Source of the DNA: Chloroflexota bacterium | GTDB lineage: Bacteria; Chloroflexota; Dehalococcoidia; Lucifugimonadales; Lucifugimonadaceae | Direction of reading: 5' to 3' | DNA: 64,000 bases | Assembly: GCA_002717385.1 (NCBI GenBank) | Contig: PBDR01000003.1 | Coordinates: 1 to 64,000, forward strand | Shown: one piece after another, positions 8,205 through 18,370 of the stretch | Numbering within the stretch: the stretch's first letter is position 1 | Layout: each line of letters starts with the position of its first letter | The notes under the pieces: generated by a model | What the model was told of the DNA's origin: nothing | The model's input: the letters and a program-made list of their open reading frames with translations, nothing else | Database searches by the model: none | Translations under genes and position numbers: made by a program

Positions 8205-9467
8205 ATGATTTCATTAGAAAAATTAATTTCATCTCCTGATCACTATAAGAATCTTTTGTTCCTAAAAAATTTTCAACTTGATGTAAATTTAGTTAATAAT
8301 TTAAGTCTTGATCGAAAAAAATTTATTACTGAATCGGATAGTTTAAAACACCGAAGGAATTATGTAAGTAAGTTAATAGGAGACCAAAAACGCAAACCCA
8401 CCAAAGAAGAAATTAGTGAAATGCGTTTAATTGGAGATAAGATAAAAAATATAGATCAATCTATTAATTCTTTAGAAGTTAGCATTACAAATTATTTACT
8501 GACTATACCAAATATTCCTGACGAAGATGTACCTGAGGGATTAGATGAATCAAAAAATATAGAAGTTAAAAGATTTGGTGAATCAACATTAAAAAAAAGT
8601 AAACCGCACTGGGAGATTGGATCTGATTTAGAAATAATAGATATGTCTGCAGGAGCATCAATTTCTGGGTCTAGATTTTATGTTCTACGTGGGTATGGAT
8701 CAAGATTACAAAGAGCTATAAGTTCTTGGATGCTGGATATTCATGTAGACAAAAATGGATATCTTGAAATTGATCCTCCATATTTAGTTAAACGTGACAC
8801 TATGATAGGATCAGGTAACTTACCTAAATTTGAAGAGAATTTATATCATGATACAGAGACAGATTTATGGTTAATACCAACAGCGGAAGTTGCCTTGAAT
8901 GCTTTGCATCAAGGTCAAATTATTGATCCGCTTAGATTGCCATTAAAATATGTTTCTAGAACTCCAAGTTTTAGGAAAGAACATACTGCAGCAGGTAGAG
9001 ATGTTAGAGGTATAAAGAGAGTTCATCAATTTGAAAAGGTTGAGATGTTTCGATATGTCGAACCTAATCATGATGAGTTTGCTTTGGAAGAGATGATTGA
9101 AGAGGCTACTTACTTATGTAAAGAATTAGAATTGGTCTATAGGGTGATTAAACTTTGTACAGGTGATTTAGGGTTTCAATCATCTAAGACTTATGATATT
9201 GAAGTATGGGCTCCTGGATCTAAAGAATGGCTTGAAGTAAGTTCAATTTCGACTTGCAAAGATTTTCAAACTCGTAGAAATAATACAAGATATAGACCCA
9301 AAATTGGATCGAATACTAAATTTCCTTATACTCTCAATGGTTCTGGACTTGCTTTACCAAGGATCTTAATTGCTATTTTAGAAAACGGGTTGGAATCTGA
9401 CGGTTCAATTACCATACCTAAGGTTTTAGTAAAATACACTGGATGGGAAAAAATCCAAAATAAATAA
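8205..9467 (+). CDS. serS: Seryl-tRNA synthetase
   Basis: A 420-residue SerRS. The N-terminal long helical hairpin (residues about 30-105), which grips the variable arm of tRNA-Ser, is followed by the class II core with motif 2 in FRKEHTAAGRDVRGIKRVHQ and motif 3 in TLNGSGLALPRILIAILE. It uses the serine-specific TAEV motif (IPTAEVALNAL). Its stop lies 5 nt from the convergent pth stop, with no terminator-like hairpin between them. It would charge the tRNA-Ser at the left end of the window. Confidence 0.97.
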   Translation: MISLEKLISSPDHYKNLLFLKNFQLDVNLVNNLSLDRKKFITESDSLKHRRNYVSKLIGDQKRKPTKEEISEMRLIGDKIKNIDQSINSLEVSITNYLLTIPNIPDEDVPEGLDESKNIEVKRFGESTLKKSKPHWEIGSDLEIIDMSAGASISGSRFYVLRGYGSRLQRAISSWMLDIHVDKNGYLEIDPPYLVKRDTMIGSGNLPKFEENLYHDTETDLWLIPTAEVALNALHQGQIIDPLRLPLKYVSRTPSFRKEHTAAGRDVRGIKRVHQFEKVEMFRYVEPNHDEFALEEMIEEATYLCKELELVYRVIKLCTGDLGFQSSKTYDIEVWAPGSKEWLEVSSISTCKDFQTRRNNTRYRPKIGSNTKFPYTLNGSGLALPRILIAILENGLESDGSITIPKVLVKYTGWEKIQNK

Positions 9468-9472
9468 TGATT

Positions 9473-10051
9473 TTATTTCCTGTTACATTCATTCATAGAT
9501 TTTTCAATACCATATTCTAAAAATATTTCTATTGCTCGGATAGTATTATTTATTGATTTACCAAGTATGATACTTTCTTTCTTGGGAATTTTTGATAAAA
9601 CATAGTCTGCGTGATCTTTTTGATCATTAGGTTCGCCAATTCCTATTCTAATTCTAGGGAAGTTATTAGTATTAATATAACTAATTATAGATTTTATTCC
9701 ATTATGTCCACCATCACCTCCTAAAGCCCTGATTTTTATCCGTCCAAGTCTTAATCTAATGTCATCTGAAACAACTATAATATTTTGGCTTGGTATAGAA
9801 AATGTATTTTTAAATAAATTAACTGCAATACCTGATCGATTAATAAACGTTAATGGTAAAACAAATAAAATGTTTTTATTTAAAATTATTCCTTTATTGA
9901 GATATGCAAACTTATGAGAACTTTTTTTAGTGCTATATTTTTGCATAAGTTTTTCTACACATGCCCAACCGACATTATGTCTAGTGTTGTTGTAAGTTTC
10001 TCCAGGGTTACCTAGTCCAACAATCATATATTCAGGGGATTTTTTTTCCAA
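9473..10051 (-). CDS. pth: Peptidyl-tRNA hydrolase
   Basis: A 192-residue Pth that recycles peptidyl-tRNA by cleaving the ester bond. MIVGLGNPGETYNNTRHNVGW holds the catalytic His, VVSDDIRLRLGRIKIRALGGDGGHNG the conserved Asp and the tRNA-binding region. The start used is TTG, preceded by GAGAG at 6 nt; the ATG eight codons later would also give a complete family domain. The usual PQTFMNLSG reads PLTFINRSG. It follows ligA by 23 nt. Confidence 0.95.
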   Translation of the reverse strand: MEKKSPEYMIVGLGNPGETYNNTRHNVGWACVEKLMQKYSTKKSSHKFAYLNKGIILNKNILFVLPLTFINRSGIAVNLFKNTFSIPSQNIIVVSDDIRLRLGRIKIRALGGDGGHNGIKSIISYINTNNFPRIRIGIGEPNDQKDHADYVLSKIPKKESIILGKSINNTIRAIEIFLEYGIEKSMNECNRK

Positions 10052-10074
10052 AGATAACTCTCTTTTATTAAATT

Positions 10075-12102
10075 CTATTTATTTATTTCAAATAATTTCA
10101 GGAAATCTTGTTCTTCAAGGATAGGTATATTTAAATTTCTTGCATTGTTTAATTTAGATCCTGGATTATCTCCTATGACTAAATAATTTGTATTTTGAGT
10201 AACTGAATTTGATGATTTACCTCCAAATTTTTCAATTAAGTTATGAGCTTCACCTCTAGTAATATTTTCTAGACGGCCTGAAAAAACGAAAACTAAGTTA
10301 TTTAGTATTGTTGATGTTAGATTTTCAGATTCAGATTTAACACCTAAAATTTTTAACTTATTAATTAAATTTATGTTTTCTTCTACTTTAAACCATTCAA
10401 AAATAATATTTGCAGTTACATTGCCTATTCCATCAATATTAGTAAATTTGTTTAAAGAGGCTGAAATTATTTCATCAAAATTTTTTAATTCTTTAGAGAT
10501 CCATCTTGAAGTTTCTATTCCAACATTTGGGATACCTAAAGCGAAAAGTAATCTGTAAAATGGTCTATTTTTTGATTCATTTATTGAATGGATTAAATTT
10601 TTTATTTTTTTAGTTCCCATATTTTCTAATTTTTCTAATTCTGTAATTTTTTTTTCAAGAACATACAGGTCTGATAAATTTTGAATTAACCCAGATCTGG
10701 AAAGTGATTTAGCTAAACGTTCACCTAATGTTTCAATGTTCATTGCAGGTTTAGAGGCATAGTGATGTAAAAGTCTTTCAAATTGTGTAGGGCATTTCGT
10801 ATTTAAACATCTTGAAGTTGCATCGTTTTTTAACTTAACTATTTCGGATTTACAATCTGGACAAAATTTAGGGAAAGTAAATTTTTTTAAATTCATATTT
10901 TTATTTCTATTAACGACACTAACTATTTGAGGTATAACATCTCCCGCTCTTTGAACAATTACATTATCTCCTTCTCTGAAATCTTTCCGTTTTATTTCAT
11001 CACTATTATGTAGAGTAGCCTTTTTTATAGTTACCCCATTTATAATTACTGGTTCTAGTTCAGCCCAAGGTGTTAAGGCTCCAGTTCTACCCACATTAAT
11101 GTGAATTTTCTTAAGAGTAGTAATAGTTGTTTCTGCAGGAAATTTATAAGCTATTGCCCATCTAGGATTTCTACCAGTAATTCCTAAAATTTTTTGATAA
11201 TTTAGATCGTTGACTTTTATTACTACCCCATCAATTTCGTAGTTTAATTTTGAACGAATTCTATTTGCATCATCGATTGCTTCAAAGACCTGATAAATAT
11301 CAGTGAATTTTTTAGTCCAAGGATTAATTTTTCCTCCAAGTTTCCCTATACATATTAGAGATTCATGTTGAGTGTTTATACTATTTATAGAGGATGAATC
11401 AGTAATATATCCGAATGAATAGAAAAAGGCGTCTAATGGTCTTTTAGCTGTTTCTGATGAGTCAAGTTGGCGTAATGAACCGGAGGCAGAATTTCTTGTT
11501 GAAGCATACGGTTCTAAACCAGTTTTTATTCTTTCATTATTCAATTTCATAAATTCTTTTTTTGGAAAAAAAACTTCTCCTCTTAATTCGATTTCAGATG
11601 GTGGATTATCGATCATCAATGTTAGAGGTATTGTTTTAATTGTTTTGATATTAGGTGTGATATCTTCTCCTGTAATTCCATTCCCTCTTGTACCTGCCCG
11701 AGCTAAAATTCCATCCAAATATAATAATGAAATTGCAAGACCATCAATTTTCAATTCACAAACGATTTCGATATTTTCTGTTTCTAATGAAGCTTGAATT
11801 TTTTTGTACCAAGAGATTATTTCTTTTTTATTGAAAGCATTAGCAAGACTTGTCATTTGGATCATATGTTGAACTGGGGGAAAATCTTTTGAAGGTGTAG
11901 ATCCTACACGTGAAGTTGGGGATTGTTGGACTTTTATTGCTGGATTATTATTTTCGATTTCTTGTAATTTTCTAAACTTAGAATCATATTCATAATCCGC
12001 CATTATAGGATTGTTTTTCACATAATACATATAATTAGCATGATTAATTTCTTTAATTAAATTTATGTACTCATATTCTGTTATAGGATTTTTATTACTC
12101 AT
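10075..12102 (-). CDS. ligA: NAD-dependent DNA ligase
   Basis: A 675-residue LigA of standard length that seals nicks during replication and repair using NAD+. Order: Ia domain (ANYMYYVKNNPIMADYEYD), adenylation domain with the nucleophile Lys in CELKIDGLAISLLY, OB-fold, the Cys4 zinc finger (CPDCKSE to CLNTKCPTQ), helix-hairpin-helix repeats and a C-terminal BRCT domain (NNLVFVFSGRLENITRGEA). All active-site motifs are intact. It is divergent from the DUF1015 gene and upstream of pth. Confidence 0.97.
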   Translation of the reverse strand: MSNKNPITEYEYINLIKEINHANYMYYVKNNPIMADYEYDSKFRKLQEIENNNPAIKVQQSPTSRVGSTPSKDFPPVQHMIQMTSLANAFNKKEIISWYKKIQASLETENIEIVCELKIDGLAISLLYLDGILARAGTRGNGITGEDITPNIKTIKTIPLTLMIDNPPSEIELRGEVFFPKKEFMKLNNERIKTGLEPYASTRNSASGSLRQLDSSETAKRPLDAFFYSFGYITDSSSINSINTQHESLICIGKLGGKINPWTKKFTDIYQVFEAIDDANRIRSKLNYEIDGVVIKVNDLNYQKILGITGRNPRWAIAYKFPAETTITTLKKIHINVGRTGALTPWAELEPVIINGVTIKKATLHNSDEIKRKDFREGDNVIVQRAGDVIPQIVSVVNRNKNMNLKKFTFPKFCPDCKSEIVKLKNDATSRCLNTKCPTQFERLLHHYASKPAMNIETLGERLAKSLSRSGLIQNLSDLYVLEKKITELEKLENMGTKKIKNLIHSINESKNRPFYRLLFALGIPNVGIETSRWISKELKNFDEIISASLNKFTNIDGIGNVTANIIFEWFKVEENINLINKLKILGVKSESENLTSTILNNLVFVFSGRLENITRGEAHNLIEKFGGKSSNSVTQNTNYLVIGDNPGSKLNNARNLNIPILEEQDFLKLFEINK

Positions 12103-12233
12103 ACATATTGATTTTTTATTAATAAAACTGATTTAAGATACTCTATCAAAATCTAATATTTACAACTAATATATATTAATCATAAAAAAGAAATATATAC
12201 TTAATATGTTTAGATAGAAAATTTGGAATTTAT

Positions 12234-13514
12234 ATGGCAATAATTAAACCCTTTAGAGGGATAAGATTTAATCAGGAAAAATGTAAAAATCCTGGTCTAA
12301 ATATCTCTCCACCTTTTGACGCTATTACGCCAAAATTAAATGAAGCTTTGCATAAACGTTCACAATATAATATAGTACGGCTTGAGATAGCTAGAAGAAA
12401 CAGATCTGATGAATCATTTGATGAAGTTGCATCTACTCAGTCTGAATGGTTGGAATCTGAAATTTTAATTCAAGATAAAGAACCTACTTTGTATGTTACA
12501 GAAGAAGAATTTGATTATAGAGGGGAAAAATTTTACAGACGAGGTATTATAGCTGCTGTTAGATTAGAAGATTATGAGTCTTCAATTATTTTCCCACATG
12601 AAAATGTTAGAAATGAATGGGTTGATGAAAGGGTCAAATTAATGGAGGTAGGTAAATCTAATTATAGCCCCCTTTTAGTTTTATTTAGAGATGATTTAAG
12701 AAATACTATTGGTGCAATATTGAGAGCTATTTCTGGTGGGGATCCTGATGTAGTTTATGAAGTTCCAGATTTACCTGACGTTAAATTATGGAAAATACTA
12801 GATAAAGGAACCATTAACATTATTACATCATCAATGAAGAATTCAGAAATTTTTATAGCTGATGGGCATCATAGATATGAAGCTGCACTTAGATATCAAG
12901 CAGGGATAAGATCCGTGAGAGAAACTTCAGCAACAGAATCATTGAATTATAGGATGATGATGTTAGTTTCTATTGATCAACCAGGTTTAATGACCTTGGG
13001 ATATCATCGCCATTTCACTAATTTGTCTGTGGAAAAATCTATTGAAATTATCAATGTAATTGAACAGAAATGTGATATTGAAAACTTTGAATTTTCTGAA
13101 ATTACAGGTATAAAAAATAAAATTTTAAAATTAGGGAAAAGGTTTGACAATGAAGTTTCTTTTATAGTGTACGCTCCATTACAAAAAAAATTTTTTATTG
13201 CTACAAATAAACAAAAAATAAATGGGGATGATTTATTTAAATCTGAACATTCTTGGTTACGAAGAGAGATTTCATCAATTGTTTTTGAAGAAAATCATGA
13301 TAAGGATTATGTTAATCCTGTTCATGATTTAAAAACTTTGATTGATTTAGTTAATAATAACAAAAATTCAATTGGTATTATTATGAGACCTATTAAAATG
13401 GATGAATTTGTATCTATAGTAACTAGGGGCTGGAGATTACCTCCAAAAGCTACTAATTTTTATCCTAAAACTTCTGCGGGGATAGTTATTCAAGATCTTA
13501 CAGGTGATTTATAG
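12234..13514 (+). CDS. DUF1015 family protein
   Basis: A 426-residue protein of the DUF1015 family. Recognisable landmarks are the N-terminal FRGIRFNQEK and SPPFDAI, the IIFPHENV block and the central FIADGHHRYEAALRY, a ParB/Srx-like nucleotide-binding signature. The family is widespread in anaerobes and Chloroflexota and is often found near aminotransferase or serine-metabolism genes; here a class V aminotransferase is convergent with it, 10 nt away. The biochemical role is not established. Divergent from ligA across a 131-bp gap that shows no strong promoter by eye. Confidence 0.88.
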   Translation: MAIIKPFRGIRFNQEKCKNPGLNISPPFDAITPKLNEALHKRSQYNIVRLEIARRNRSDESFDEVASTQSEWLESEILIQDKEPTLYVTEEEFDYRGEKFYRRGIIAAVRLEDYESSIIFPHENVRNEWVDERVKLMEVGKSNYSPLLVLFRDDLRNTIGAILRAISGGDPDVVYEVPDLPDVKLWKILDKGTINIITSSMKNSEIFIADGHHRYEAALRYQAGIRSVRETSATESLNYRMMMLVSIDQPGLMTLGYHRHFTNLSVEKSIEIINVIEQKCDIENFEFSEITGIKNKILKLGKRFDNEVSFIVYAPLQKKFFIATNKQKINGDDLFKSEHSWLRREISSIVFEENHDKDYVNPVHDLKTLIDLVNNNKNSIGIIMRPIKMDEFVSIVTRGWRLPPKATNFYPKTSAGIVIQDLTGDL

Positions 13515-13524
13515 TAAGAAATAT

Positions 13525-14646
13525 TTAAAGAGACATTTTTTTAATGATTTCATTTGATGCATTAAGAGCTTCATATATATTTTTTTTATCAACCCAACCC
13601 ATGTGACCAATTCTAAAGATTTTTCCAGTTAATGTTTTTTGTCCACCACCTAAAATTACATTGAATTTGTTTTTAACTTCAGAAAGAAATTTTACACCAT
13701 CTATATTTTCTGGTAATTTTATTGCTGTTACAGTGTTTGAAGCTACATCAAGATTTGGTAATATTTCCAGTTTAAATTCAATTGTTTTTTTTCTAGTGTA
13801 ATCAGCTATATCACTATGTCTTTTAAATACTTCATCCATACCTTCGGATATAATTTTTTTTAGACTGAAATCAAGAGCATACATTACACTTAGTGCGGGG
13901 GTAAAAGGAGGTTGACCCATTTGTAAATAATCTTCATATTGTTGAAAATCAAAATAATATTTTGGAGTTGAAATTTTCTTGCTTCTTTTCCAAGCTTTTT
14001 TTGATACGGTCAGCATTGAAATACCAGGAGGAGCTGCCCAACTTTTTTGAGAAGCAGTAGCAACTACATCTATACCCCATTTATCAACATAAATAGGTAT
14101 TCCACCTGCACTAGAAACAGCATCAACAAGAATTAATGCATCAGATTCATTATGAATTATTTCACAAATATCTTTTAGTTTATTTGTTACACCGGTTGAA
14201 CTTTCATTATGTGTAAAAATTACCGCTCTTAAATTTTTTATAGATTTGATACTTGATTTCACTTTTTCTAAATCTGCAGCAGTACCTAAATCAAATTCTA
14301 ATCTTGTAACGTTTGCACCATATGATTCTGCTATTTCTGCAAATCTATCACCAAAAACTCCAATTATAATAGATAAGACATTATCATTTTTTTCTATTGT
14401 ATTCGCGATAGCAGATTCCATTGCTCCAGTACCAGAGGCGGTAATAAAATAGGCATCATTTTTTGTAAAAAAAACTGACTTTAGATTTTCTGTCATTCTA
14501 TCTAACATTTTGGCATATTTGGGACCTCGATGGTTAATCATTTGTCCGCCTACTATTTCAAGTATTTCTTCAGGAATTGGTACCGGTCCAGGAATTCTTA
14601 AATTAGGATTAGAACTTTGGTTAGATTTATTAAATTTATTTTTCAT
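13525..14646 (-). CDS. Class V aminotransferase (alanine/serine-glyoxylate type)
   Basis: A 373-residue PLP enzyme of the alanine-glyoxylate/serine-pyruvate aminotransferase group. The N-terminal RIPGPVPIPEEILEI and MINHRG, the central ESSTGVTNKLKD and the PLP lysine in ATASQKSWAAPPGISM fit this group. Likely substrates are serine or alanine with glyoxylate or pyruvate, which cannot be settled from motifs. Its ATG overlaps the tyrS stop by 4 nt (ATGA), indicating translational coupling in the long trpA-to-aminotransferase operon. Confidence 0.88.
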   Translation of the reverse strand: MKNKFNKSNQSSNPNLRIPGPVPIPEEILEIVGGQMINHRGPKYAKMLDRMTENLKSVFFTKNDAYFITASGTGAMESAIANTIEKNDNVLSIIIGVFGDRFAEIAESYGANVTRLEFDLGTAADLEKVKSSIKSIKNLRAVIFTHNESSTGVTNKLKDICEIIHNESDALILVDAVSSAGGIPIYVDKWGIDVVATASQKSWAAPPGISMLTVSKKAWKRSKKISTPKYYFDFQQYEDYLQMGQPPFTPALSVMYALDFSLKKIISEGMDEVFKRHSDIADYTRKKTIEFKLEILPNLDVASNTVTAIKLPENIDGVKFLSEVKNKFNVILGGGQKTLTGKIFRIGHMGWVDKKNIYEALNASNEIIKKMSL

Positions 14647-15947
14647 GTGATGATTCTTACAATGTTATAATTTTTTTTACCATGTCTAATTAGTATTAAT
14701 GAACCTTTGACTAAATCAGAAATTTTTATTAATTGATCAGGTTCTTTTACAATTAAATCATTTAAAAATAATCCGCCTTGATGTACTGTTCTCCTTACCT
14801 CACCAAGAGATTTAGCTAGTCCTGCTTTTACAACTAATTCACTAAACCTAATACCTTTGCCTTCCAAGTTACTTTTAGGTATATCAGTAATGGGAGAACC
14901 GTCAAGAACATCAAAAATTTCATTAGGACTTAGATTCATTAATTCACCTTCAAAAAATGCTCTACTAATTTGTTGAGCTTTTTCTAACCCACCTGGTCCA
15001 TGAATTAAAGTTGTTAGGTAAGATGCTAAATCTTTTTGAGCTATTCTTTTTTGTGGTTCGTCTATAGTAAATCGGGTTAAATTTTCTATTTCATCTGGTT
15101 GTTTATCAGTAAATAATTTTAGATATTTAATTACATCTGAATCAGAGACATTTAAAAAAAATTGATAAAATTTGTATGGTGATGTTTCGTTAGGATTGAT
15201 TGTAATATTTCTTCCAGTAGATTTACCAAATTTTTCTCCAGATGAATCTGTTATGAGAGGATATACTATTCCATGAGCTGCATTAGATTTATCTTTATTT
15301 CCTAATACTTTAGAGATTAAATTTATTCCTGAAACGATATTGCCCCATTGATCGCTTCCTCCAGTTTGTAATTGACAGTTATATTTTTCATACAGAATTA
15401 AAAAATCATATGCTTGCATAAGTTGATAAGAGAATTCTGTATAAGAAATACCTGAATCGCGTTCAATCCTACCTTTAACTGATTCTTTTGATAGCATTGA
15501 ATTTACTGAAAAATATTTACCTATATTTCGTAAAAATTCTAATAGTTTTAATTTTCCTAACCACTCATGATTATTTATGATTTTTGCTGGGTTATTTTTA
15601 GCATTTACATCCAGTAAATTCATTAGTTGAATCCTAATTGATTCTATGTTATCTTCAATTTCACTTTTAGGAAGTAATTTACGTTCTTCAGTCCTCCCGG
15701 AAGGATCACCGATCATTCCGGTACTTCCTCCAATTAGAGCAATTGGAGTATGACCATATTTTTGGAATCTAATTAGGCCTATGATCGCAATCAAGTTTCC
15801 AACGTGTAAACTAGGTGCTGTAGGATCGAATCCGTTATAGCACGTAACATTTTTCAAGCTTAATACATTATAAGATCCAGGAGTAGAATCAAAGATTGCC
15901 CCTCTCCATTTAAGCTCATCATAAATATTTTCTGGTGAATTTTTCAT
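14643..15947 (-). CDS. tyrS: Tyrosyl-tRNA synthetase
   Basis: A 434-residue class I TyrRS. The HIGH-type motif is PSLHVGNLIAIIG, tyrosine and tRNA recognition includes YQLMQAYDFLILYEKYNCQLQTGGSDQWGN, and the KMSKS-type loop is KFGKSTG, the TyrRS form. A C-terminal S4 RNA-binding domain (about residues 370-430, with GKGIRFSELVVKAGLA) completes it. It lies 10 nt after ribF and overlaps the next gene, so it is within an operon. Confidence 0.97.
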   Translation of the reverse strand: MKNSPENIYDELKWRGAIFDSTPGSYNVLSLKNVTCYNGFDPTAPSLHVGNLIAIIGLIRFQKYGHTPIALIGGSTGMIGDPSGRTEERKLLPKSEIEDNIESIRIQLMNLLDVNAKNNPAKIINNHEWLGKLKLLEFLRNIGKYFSVNSMLSKESVKGRIERDSGISYTEFSYQLMQAYDFLILYEKYNCQLQTGGSDQWGNIVSGINLISKVLGNKDKSNAAHGIVYPLITDSSGEKFGKSTGRNITINPNETSPYKFYQFFLNVSDSDVIKYLKLFTDKQPDEIENLTRFTIDEPQKRIAQKDLASYLTTLIHGPGGLEKAQQISRAFFEGELMNLSPNEIFDVLDGSPITDIPKSNLEGKGIRFSELVVKAGLAKSLGEVRRTVHQGGLFLNDLIVKEPDQLIKISDLVKGSLILIRHGKKNYNIVRIIT

Positions 15948-15957
15948 CCTATAGATT

Positions 15958-16875
15958 TTATTTAGTTATTGGGATTGGGATTTTTTTTATGTATGAAATA
16001 TCTGAATCCATCTGTTTAATAAGGTCTTTCGTACTTTCAAATTTTTTTTCTTCACGAATTTTTGAGATAAAATTTAAACTTATTTTTTGGTTATATAAAT
16101 CTTCATTAAAATCTATTATAAAAGTTTCTATACTTATTTTTTCTTCTTCTTCAAATGTTGGGTTATATCCAATACTTGTACCAGAAAGAAAATTTGTATT
16201 TTTTATCATAGCTATAGTTGCAAAGATTCCTTTACAAGGTATTAGTAATTCTTTCGATGGTTTAATGTTTGCTGTTGGAAATCCGAGTAATCGTCCTCGT
16301 TTTTTCCCAGATACAACTTTTCCACTTATTTTATAATATCTACCAAGCATTTCGGTAGTTTTTTCAAATTTTCCAAATGCTATTGATTTTTTAATATTTG
16401 AACTAGAAAAAATTTCTCCAGAATTTTCTTTAATCCTACTATTAATCACTTTAATTAAGTTTTTGTCAATAGATTTAATTAATTTTTGATCAGATCCTAT
16501 TTTTGCGTTGTCGCCTGATACTATAGCTATTGTATTAATATTATTTTTTAATATTTGTATAAATTGAGTAGACTTTAAATTTTGTATAGATTGATTAAAA
16601 TCTATTGGAATAATATAGTCCACATGTTTTGATATTAATTTTTTTCTTTCTGCAAATGTGGTGAGGTATAATTTATTTTGTTCTTTTTTTATAATTGCTC
16701 TGGGTTTTTCTTTAAAGACAATAGCAATAGAATTGGCACCATTTTTTTTTGATTCTCGTCTTAGGGTTTGAAATAAAGATTGATGTCCTATGTGTACTCC
16801 GTCAAACGTACCCACAGTCACAATACTTTTTTTAGTGATAATATTTGTTTTTTTTATTTGTTCTTCTAATGACAT
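15958..16875 (-). CDS. ribF: Bifunctional riboflavin kinase/FAD synthetase
   Basis: A 305-residue two-domain enzyme making FMN and then FAD. The N-terminal FAD-synthetase nucleotidyltransferase domain has VGTFDGVHIGHQSLFQTL; the C-terminal flavokinase domain starts near residue 180 with SGKKRGRLLGFPTANI and ends with the GTSIGYNPTF region. Length and order are normal. It sits between DAHP synthase and tyrS with short spacers and shares their transcription. Confidence 0.95.
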   Translation of the reverse strand: MSLEEQIKKTNIITKKSIVTVGTFDGVHIGHQSLFQTLRRESKKNGANSIAIVFKEKPRAIIKKEQNKLYLTTFAERKKLISKHVDYIIPIDFNQSIQNLKSTQFIQILKNNINTIAIVSGDNAKIGSDQKLIKSIDKNLIKVINSRIKENSGEIFSSSNIKKSIAFGKFEKTTEMLGRYYKISGKVVSGKKRGRLLGFPTANIKPSKELLIPCKGIFATIAMIKNTNFLSGTSIGYNPTFEEEEKISIETFIIDFNEDLYNQKISLNFISKIREEKKFESTKDLIKQMDSDISYIKKIPIPITK

Positions 16876-16902
16876 CTCTAAATAAAATGAATAGAAGCCA
16901 AA

Positions 16903-17961
16903 TTATTTATTAATTTGTCTTATATTTTTTTGAGCTTTGAAAATTAAATCACTAGTAGTTTGCCAGTTAATACACGCATCAGTAATTGAGACCCCGTATT
17001 TAAGAGATTTTGGATTATTTAATGGCTGATTACCTTCATTAATGTGACTTTCTAACATTACTCCTTTAATAGATTTATTACCTTCGAGTTTTTGTTGCAT
17101 CACATCTTCAAAAACTAAAGATTGTTTTTTATGATCTTTATTTGAGTTTGCATGAGAACAATCTATAATAATACTAGGGTTTAATCCTGATGATTCAATT
17201 TTTTCTTCTGCTTCAACTACAAATTTTTTATAATAATTTGGTCCCGTTGAACCACCTCTTAACACTAAATGGCATGCTTCATTGCCTTTGGTATGAATGA
17301 TACTTGCATTACCGTCTAAGTCAATTCCTAAAAAGCTATGTGGAGAACTAGCGGAAACCATTGCATCAATAGCTATTTGATAACTACCTCCAGTACCATT
17401 TTTGAATCCTACAGGGACAGAAAGTCCACTGGCCATTTCACGATGAGTTTGACTTTCTGTAGTTCTAGCACCAATAGCACCCCATGAAACCAAATCTGCT
17501 AAATATTGTGGTATAAATGGATCAAGAAATTCTGTAGCCACTGGTAACTCCAAATTGTTTACTTGGAGGAGGAATTTTCTAGCCCTTCGAAGACCATTTG
17601 AGATATCAAATGATCCATCTAGGTTTGGGTCATTAATCAATCCTTTCCATCCAACAGTTGTTCGAGGTTTTTCAAAATATACTCTCATCACAATTAATAT
17701 TTCTTCTGAAACTTTTTTGGAGATTTCGCTAAGTAATTTAGCATATTCAAGACCTGCTTTTTCATCATGTATCGAACATGGACCTATTATCATAATTAAC
17801 CGATTATCTTCAGATTTAATAATATTTTCGATTTGTTTTCGGCCATTAATTACAACTTCAGAAATTTTTTTTGAAATAGGTTCTCTTCGTAAATATAAAA
17901 CTGGTGGATCTAAAGATTCTATTTGAGAAACGCGTATGTCTGATGTTTTTTGAAGTTTCAT
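16903..17961 (-). CDS. aroG: 3-deoxy-7-phosphoheptulonate synthase, class I (AroFGH type)
   Basis: A 352-residue class I alpha DAHP synthase, the entry enzyme of the shikimate pathway (PEP + erythrose 4-phosphate). MIIGPCSIHD, MRVYFEKPRTTVGWKGLI, ATEFLDPF, GARTTESQTHREMASGLS and IDCSHANSNKDHKKQ include the metal and PEP ligands. The E. coli-like N-terminal extension involved in feedback control is present, but which aromatic amino acid regulates it cannot be read; the aroG symbol denotes the subfamily. It follows aroH by 46 nt and trpA just beyond, an aromatic-biosynthesis group. Confidence 0.93.
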   Translation of the reverse strand: MKLQKTSDIRVSQIESLDPPVLYLRREPISKKISEVVINGRKQIENIIKSEDNRLIMIIGPCSIHDEKAGLEYAKLLSEISKKVSEEILIVMRVYFEKPRTTVGWKGLINDPNLDGSFDISNGLRRARKFLLQVNNLELPVATEFLDPFIPQYLADLVSWGAIGARTTESQTHREMASGLSVPVGFKNGTGGSYQIAIDAMVSASSPHSFLGIDLDGNASIIHTKGNEACHLVLRGGSTGPNYYKKFVVEAEEKIESSGLNPSIIIDCSHANSNKDHKKQSLVFEDVMQQKLEGNKSIKGVMLESHINEGNQPLNNPKSLKYGVSITDACINWQTTSDLIFKAQKNIRQINK

Positions 17962-18007
17962 TATATTTTCTTATTTGTTATTTGAATATTTTTTTACACT
18001 TTCTATT

Positions 18008-18370
18008 TTATGAGATATCTGGACGTAAAATACTAGCTTTTTTTAGGTAAGCATGGGAAATTTTATTTTGTTTAATTTCTGTATTCCACAGAATCAGTAT
18101 ACGAATGCATTTTTCCAATGCTCCTTCTTTACTCATTTCATGACTACACATAAGTGGAACATTATTCCATCCAAATATTTCACGAGCTGTTCGCGCAGGA
18201 AATTCTGCATTAAGATCTGGACTGGTAGTAAAAAATACTGCTGCAACATCTTCTTGAACAATTTTATTACGGTCAATTAACATTCTCAGTAGTTCCTCTG
18301 AAGCATTCATGATTGACTCTATTGAATTGTAATCTGCTGTGATTGCACCTTTAACGCCATGAATTTTCAT
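18008..18370 (-). CDS. aroH: Monofunctional chorismate mutase, AroH type
   Basis: A 120-residue trimeric-barrel chorismate mutase (chorismate to prephenate). It follows the B. subtilis AroH pattern: HGVKGAIT at the start, AAVFFTTSPDLNAEFPARTAREI in the middle, and VPLMCSHEM then CIRILILWNT with the catalytic Cys, Glu and Arg. In the first motif (usually RGIRGA) the active-site Arg is Lys. Its first 20 nt overlap the end of trpA, so translation is probably coupled. With DAHP synthase next, the two enzymes frame the chorismate branch. Confidence 0.93.
   Translation of the reverse strand: MKIHGVKGAITADYNSIESIMNASEELLRMLIDRNKIVQEDVAAVFFTTSPDLNAEFPARTAREIFGWNNVPLMCSHEMSKEGALEKCIRILILWNTEIKQNKISHAYLKKASILRPDIS

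Noticed and set aside
15935-16336. 133-aa plus-strand open frame opposite ribF
   Set aside because: A shadow of ribF, with hydrophobic composition arising from the reverse complement of its AT-rich codons.
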